In this document: one piece after another, positions 60,501-64,000 of the stretch
Layout of the letters: the number at the start of each line of letters is the position of its first letter
How positions within the stretch are numbered: position 1 is the first letter of the stretch
The notes under the pieces: generated by a model
Told to the model about the DNA's origin: nothing
Databases searched by the model: none
What the model saw: only the letters and a program-made list of their open reading frames with translations
Program-made: the position numbers and the translations under genes
Source: Nymphalis io
Taxonomy: Eukaryota > Arthropoda > Insecta > Lepidoptera > Nymphalidae
Direction: 5' to 3'
Assembly: GCF_905147045.1 (NCBI RefSeq)
Contig: NC_065903.1
Span: 10,292,001-10,356,000 of the forward strand
Length of the DNA stretch: 64,000 bases

Positions 60501-61962
60501 CTAAAAACTTACACAAAAGACAATTGCAAAGCAAATTCTAACATGTTTTCATAGCTGGTTTTATTATCTATATAATTTTAATAAAAACAGAAATCAAACT
60601 GAACCAATGCCAAAATTTATTTAACGTTTTACAAGGTACTTTTGTTTTCAAATTTATATTTATAGCTTATGTATTAACATTCATACAATTTGAAAGCTAG
60701 GTAATTAATATAACATCACTTCAACATATACTTCGTGCTTTATAATTCAATCTTGGCAATTCTGTTTTAATCATATCATATAATTATCGTGCTAGTCGAT
60801 GATAAATATTGAAAATCTACTAATATCTCATTATAGTGAGATGGCTCAGTAGTAACAACAGGTGGATTTTAACCAATTAATAGAAATTCAATACTGGGCA
60901 GGCACCACTGATTGTTCATGTAGTTAGTGTTAAATTAATTATGTGGACTGCAGTGAAGAAAACCATTGTGAGGAAACTGGTATGAGTCGGATGAAATTTA
61001 GATTGATAGCGGACATGATCAAGCACTATCGTAGTGACAAATTTCATCAATTTCAATTCTGTAGTTTAGATGTGAAAAGATAACAAACAGAGACAGGCAT
61101 TCATGTTGTGTGGACTAAACAGTTTCTTCTGTAACTTTTTGAATAGAATCTCTTTTATAATCAGGGTTATTAATAAAATTTTCCATTTCGAGTCATTATA
61201 TTTATGAGTAATGTAACTATTCTCAGCATAGTTCAGTAATTGACTGAGACATCAGAATTGAAGTCATCAATTGAAATCTTAAATCTCATAAACATTTAAC
61301 CATCAATTACATGTAAACATCTCAGGGACTAAATCATTAGATAAAAAAATTTAATGTAAAATACTTAAAAATGATTTTTAGACTAATTAATATGTGCATT
61401 TTAGCAATTAAGGTAAATGTATTGAAAATTTAATTAATTTTAATTTAAGTATACATCATGCTTAATTTTAATTCTTTAAAAATATTAATCCAAAAAAAAC
61501 AGCCATTGAGCAAAATATAAATTTTACTGTATTATTCAATATTTAAAAATTTTAGATATTCAAAGTGTTGCGTTTAATAGCAATTTTTTTTAATATAAAT
61601 AAATAATTAATGAAGGTAGGTGCATTTTACTGCAACTATTGAAGATTTATAGATATAATACACTTGAAAACAAGTTAGCCGTATTGAGAGTTTTTCAAAT
61701 ATTTGATTTTTTACACATTTCATTTGAATTAATTATTCATTTTCATAAAACATAATGCTTTGAATGACATACAAGCAAACATGTAGACATATGTTTTTTG
61801 AATAATGACCTAGTTAGCTTTATTGTATCGCAATAAAATATTTAAAATAATATATAAAATCATAAAAATATAAACATATGAACCCAAATAAACAATTCCA
61901 ATTTTGACCGTTACTGATCAAAATGCCGCCAAGATCAGAGTCCTTACCTTAATATCAGCCAT
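48587..61962 (-). CDS. Top2: DNA topoisomerase II, complete, 18 coding exons
   Basis: ATP-dependent nuclear type IIA topoisomerase that passes one DNA duplex through another and is needed for replication, chromosome condensation and segregation. Coding exons (minus strand): 61962-61948, 59785-59554, 59330-57431, 57321-57182, 56814-56612, 56362-56214, 55895-55658, 55414-55257, 54483-54275, 54069-53929, 53487-53349, 53112-52989, 52149-51994, 51785-51633, 51381-51268, 50647-50470, 49379-49132, 48739-48587. All junctions are GT-AG and phase-compatible; the total is 4650 bases, 1549 residues plus TGA, close to the human enzyme's length. Visible motifs: GHKL ATPase EILVNAADN (90-98), NGCGIP (124), GGRNGYGAKLCNIFS (163-177), QTKE switch (380-383); TOPRIM EGDSAK (464-469) and DQDQDGSHIKG (544-554); catalytic Tyr808 in SASPRYIF; WREDLDIF near the end of the core; a Lys/Glu/Ser/Asp-rich nuclear tail ending DADDSD. 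I chose the start in the distal exon because MADIK splices in frame onto SMLAKMSNGTQ; internal ATGs at 59782 or 59770 are alternatives. No key residue is missing. Confidence 0.96.
49806..50282. mobile_element. hAT-like MITE holding a SINE-A insertion
   Basis: The left end is CAGGGGCGTAGCTAACGCCG. The right end, read inward, is CAGTAGCTTGCCCTTG; both start CAG and carry TAGCT. Flanks GTTGTATT (49798-49805) and GTTATATT (50283-50290) agree at 7 of 8 bases, the 8-base target duplication of hAT elements. Without the SINE the element is about 180 bases, with no coding capacity. CCGTATTACCC occurs both left and right of the SINE. Confidence 0.65.
49842..50140 (-). repeat. SINE-A, full-length copy nested in the MITE
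   Basis: CAGTAACAGCCTGTAAATGT through to the head CACTGGGCCATCTCGACTT. The B box reads GGGTTTGAACCC on the plus strand near 50079. Confidence 0.85.
50758..51049 (+). repeat. SINE-B, full-length copy in a Top2 intron
   Basis: ACTGGTGGTAGAGCTTTGTG to CCGCCTTCCTATTCAATATA plus A run. It is antisense to Top2 transcription and fills much of the intron 50648-51267... between the exons at 51381-51268 and 50647-50470. Confidence 0.85.
52328..52342 (-). other. Candidate 15-base microexon of Top2
   Basis: Within the intron between 52989 and 52149 the minus strand reads AG, then ATGGACAGGATGAAG, then GTAATT. Both flanking exons are in phase 0, so these five codons (MDRMK) could be included without a frame change. 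The upstream pyrimidine tract is weak, so it may equally be chance. Confidence 0.2.
52470..52786 (+). repeat. SINE-B, full-length copy in a Top2 intron
   Basis: AGTAGTGGTAGGTCTTTGTG to CCGCCTACCTATACTATAAA. It is moderately diverged, with small insertions (GTCGGTCGGTACC; TGCTTATATGCTTAGCCC). Confidence 0.75.
54931..55229 (-). repeat. SINE-B, full-length copy next to a Top2 splice donor
   Basis: T run at 54935, TATAGAATAGGAAGGCGGAC to CTACCACCAGT. Few differences from the other copies suggest a recent insertion. It is in the same orientation as Top2, and its 5' end lies about 26 bases inside the intron from the donor at 55256. Confidence 0.85.
60838..61010 (+). repeat. SINE-A, old degraded copy in Top2 intron 1
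   Basis: GAGATGGCTCAGTAGTAACA, CAGGCACCACTGATTGTTCA and GAAAACCATTGTGAGGAAAC follow the SINE-A order with the 3' half lost. The rest of intron 1 (59786-61947) is AT-rich and featureless. Confidence 0.6.
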
Positions 61963-62631
61963 CTTGAGTGTCGTGCTATTTAAACGCCTGCGATCAACGC
62001 GTTGGACGATTTGTCTTGAAAACAAGACAATACAGCGTTTAATATTATTGGCTTTTGAAAATCAACATTTTTACTTCTGTAATTTACAATTAGCACAGCC
62101 GCGACGAAATAACTAAATTGACAAAGACGCCGTGAATATCTATAGACTATAAATTTCCTTTTTGTTGTTTATGGATATATAACATTTTATAAAGTTTCCG
62201 CTGCAAAAATATTTTTCCATTTCTTTAAATCAAATAACATTTTCATAAGGCATTATTTTTTTCATTATAATTCATAACAGATTTGACGTTCGTATTTATC
62301 ATTCAGTTTATGTAAATACTAATTATATAAATACATATTCTAGAAATCGTGAAAATATTGTTTTATTGACACTGAGCAAACATTTAAGATAATAAAAATT
62401 ATAATTTAATGCTACACAGTGGCTTTTAAACCTCTATAAAATTCCATTTGTAAAATATTTTAGAAGTAATAGTCCTCAATCCTCAACACCTTATCCCTAA
62501 CTAATTATGTAATCTGTCTGTAATTATTGCTGTCAAACTGACATGACCTGACATTGACATCGGTTAGAACTTAGGTTATGTTTTAATAATTTAGATTATT
62601 TTGTTACTGAATTCTTAGAAGACGTTGTAAT
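61963..62631. promoter_or_regulatory. Divergent promoter region between Top2 and TMEM223
   Basis: The two start codons point away from each other, 669 bases apart, so both promoters must lie here unless further upstream exons exist. The part next to Top2 (61970-62110) is GC-richer than its surroundings (ACGCGTTGGACGA, CAGCCGCGACGAAATA). No TATA box is evident for either gene. GCGTTTAAATAG (minus strand, about 61975-61986) resembles a cell-cycle CHR-type motif, but on its own that is weak. Confidence 0.55.
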
Positions 62632-63375
62632 ATGTCTTTTCTATCTTATGCACCAGTAATTTTAAAAAGAGTCGCTAAGCTTCGTTTTTCTATTAACAGC
62701 ACATTCAGCAAACTAAAAAATGATAAAACCTACAGTTCGGTAGTTACAAAAACAATTCACGATGTTAACACAAATGTAGTGAAAGACGTTATATTATTCA
62801 AATATGAAAATCCCAAATTTTATATGTACATGAATATATTTGCTGTCGTTCAGTATATGTTTTGGACATATCTTGGTTTATTTGCATTACAAAATTTGAG
62901 AGATGCTCCGGTTGACAAATCGAAGATTACAGATGATACTCCATGGTATCGAAAAATTAATTTAGGCGAAAATAAATATAGGAACACATTGGGGGCATTG
63001 TCAGTAATAATTGGTAAGTATTGTAATTTGTGTAATGTATTACATATCTTCATATTTGCTATATTTACATCTGTTTTTGCAGGAACCGGATCTCTGGGAA
63101 TGATATGGATGTACACACTCAAATCGGTGAGGCTATTAATTCTTAACAAAGGTGGGCGGCACCTAACGTTTGTTACCTATGCACCATTTGGTAATAACCG
63201 TATTATGAAAGTTCCCATTGAATGTGTATGTTGTAAGGAGAACAGAAAGTTGGCAAAGGTTCAGCTACCACTTAAAGTTAAAAACACTTTAATGCATTAT
63301 ATGCTCGATATGAGAGGGGAATTCAAGAATCCTTTATTATTTGACTGTACTGCTGGACTAAAAAGGATTTGGTAA
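62632..63375 (+). CDS. Tmem223: TMEM223 homologue, mitochondrial inner membrane protein
   Basis: Two exons, 62632-63013 and 63083-63375, joined in phase 1 over a 69-base GT-AG intron, give 224 residues; reading through the intron gives 247. The basic N-terminus (KRVAKLRFSINSTFSKLK) fits a mitochondrial targeting sequence. Helix 1 lies at about residues 66-86 (MNIFAVVQYMFWTYLGLFAL). A second helix spans the splice junction (LGALSVIIGTGSLGMIWMY), followed by the family signature LNKGGRHLTFVTYAPFG. The C-terminal domain is soluble. In mammals TMEM223 is reported to help COX1 synthesis and complex IV assembly in mitochondria. AATAAA signals follow at 63448 and 63472. It is divergent from Top2. 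The identification rests on the motif and the layout; no search was run. Confidence 0.85.
   Translation: MSFLSYAPVILKRVAKLRFSINSTFSKLKNDKTYSSVVTKTIHDVNTNVVKDVILFKYENPKFYMYMNIFAVVQYMFWTYLGLFALQNLRDAPVDKSKITDDTPWYRKINLGENKYRNTLGALSVIIGKYCNLCNVLHIFIFAIFTSVFAGTGSLGMIWMYTLKSVRLLILNKGGRHLTFVTYAPFGNNRIMKVPIECVCCKENRKLAKVQLPLKVKNTLMHYMLDMRGEFKNPLLFDCTAGLKRIW
63014..63082 (+). other. Stop-free 69-base intron of the TMEM223 homologue
   Basis: Donor GGTAAGTATT and acceptor TCTGTTTTTGCAG are strong. Length is divisible by three and the intron frame is open, so retention would insert 23 hydrophobic, Cys-containing residues into the second membrane segment. Splicing restores the family sequence GTGSLG, so I take it as a real intron. 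Confidence 0.8.
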
Positions 63376-63447
63376 CAATTTTTTGTGTAAATTTTCCATT
63401 TGTACAGAGTGTATTAAAGTGTTTATATACAGTTTTAGTTTTTAGTT

Positions 63448-63477
63448 AATAAAAATCAACTTTCAAATGTAAATAAA
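63448..63477 (+). terminator. Polyadenylation signals of the TMEM223 homologue
   Basis: AATAAA at 63448-63453 and again at 63472-63477, 73 and 97 bases after the stop codon. Confidence 0.65.
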
Positions 63478-63805
63478 GTTAATAATTATTTATATTATTA
63501 TCTTGTTTTGAAACGAAATCCTTACTTGACCTTTTAATTCTCCTATCTTAATTTTATCATATATATGAATAATATTTATTTATTAAAAAAAAAAAAACAA
63601 AATCTTGTGTGTATGTATATTTTATACGTATAAAAATTAACAAGATTCATTGTTTCTAGATTTACATAAAAATGCCTTTATCTATAAATGTTGTTTAGGG
63701 GATCATTAGTGAATCAATTCAATGACGACAGATAAATTAACGTTTAACTAAACCGCTGCTAAACAATTCTTATAAGTAATAGTATAAAATGATTTATATC
63801 ATGGT

Positions 63806-63935
63806 CCTTGGTGAAGGAAGACAGAGGAAATTGCATGTATTGAATGACAATCTGTTACATTTGTGTCTACCGACCACGGTTGGAGCAGTGTGGTGGAGAG
63901 GCCTTAGCCTTGCAGCCCATGCCGTGCATGCTTTT
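63806..63935 (+). repeat. SINE-A, degraded copy
   Basis: TTGGTGAAGGAAGACAGAGG, ACCACGGTTGGAGCAGTGTG, GTGGAGAGGCCTTAGCC match the second half of SINE-A. Confidence 0.5.
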
Positions 63936-64000
63936 TATCCAAATGAAAATATATTTTTTTGTTTATAAAGAAGTTAAGTAAAAAATGTGTTTTAAACAAA

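Noticed and set aside
1..64000. Search for CRISPR arrays, rRNA, prophage or operon-like gene clusters
   Set aside because: None seen; the window is animal nuclear DNA, and the repeated units are dispersed retroposons with no regular spacing.

Overview
The window is AT-rich animal nuclear DNA with long introns, GT-AG splicing and a dense load of short retroposons. The repeats (tRNA-headed SINEs resembling the Metulj family of Heliconius, a ~290-bp poly-A retroposon, lepidopteran-type LINE 3' ends, CTAG-ended repeats) point to a butterfly, probably a nymphalid. That assignment is from memory of repeat families and was not searched.

Layout. Bases 1-30476 hold no gene I can support. This is intergenic DNA filled with SINEs, LINE fragments and simple repeats. 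A plus-strand gene of five coding exons spans 30477-44539 and encodes a 276-residue protein with two membrane helices that I do not recognise. Its large introns carry a PIF/Harbinger-type MITE with 30-bp perfect inverted ends and a hAT-like MITE nested in a SINE. Bases 44540-48586 are intergenic with little structure. From 61962 down to 48587 on the minus strand lies the complete gene for DNA topoisomerase II. I could join 18 coding exons with every splice phase compatible, giving a predicted 1549 residues including ATPase, TOPRIM, active-site Tyr808 and a charged C-terminal tail. Its start codon lies in a 15-base coding exon 2.2 kb upstream of the next exon. Divergently, 669 bases away, starts a TMEM223 homologue (62632-63375, plus strand). 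It holds a 69-base intron that is a multiple of three and has no stop codon.

Topoisomerase II and TMEM223 are housekeeping functions (nuclear DNA topology; mitochondrial inner membrane). Their head-to-head arrangement suggests a shared promoter region, but nothing else links them.

I found no rRNA, true tRNA, CRISPR array, virus-like gene or clearly new biological system. The most notable features are transposon biology (self-nested inverted SINEs, a SINE sharing its 3' tail with a LINE, a three-level nest with a paralogous empty site), the stop-free TMEM223 intron and the uncharacterised two-helix membrane protein. Repeat family names SINE-A to SINE-D are my own labels, and repeat boundaries are approximate to about 5-20 bases.
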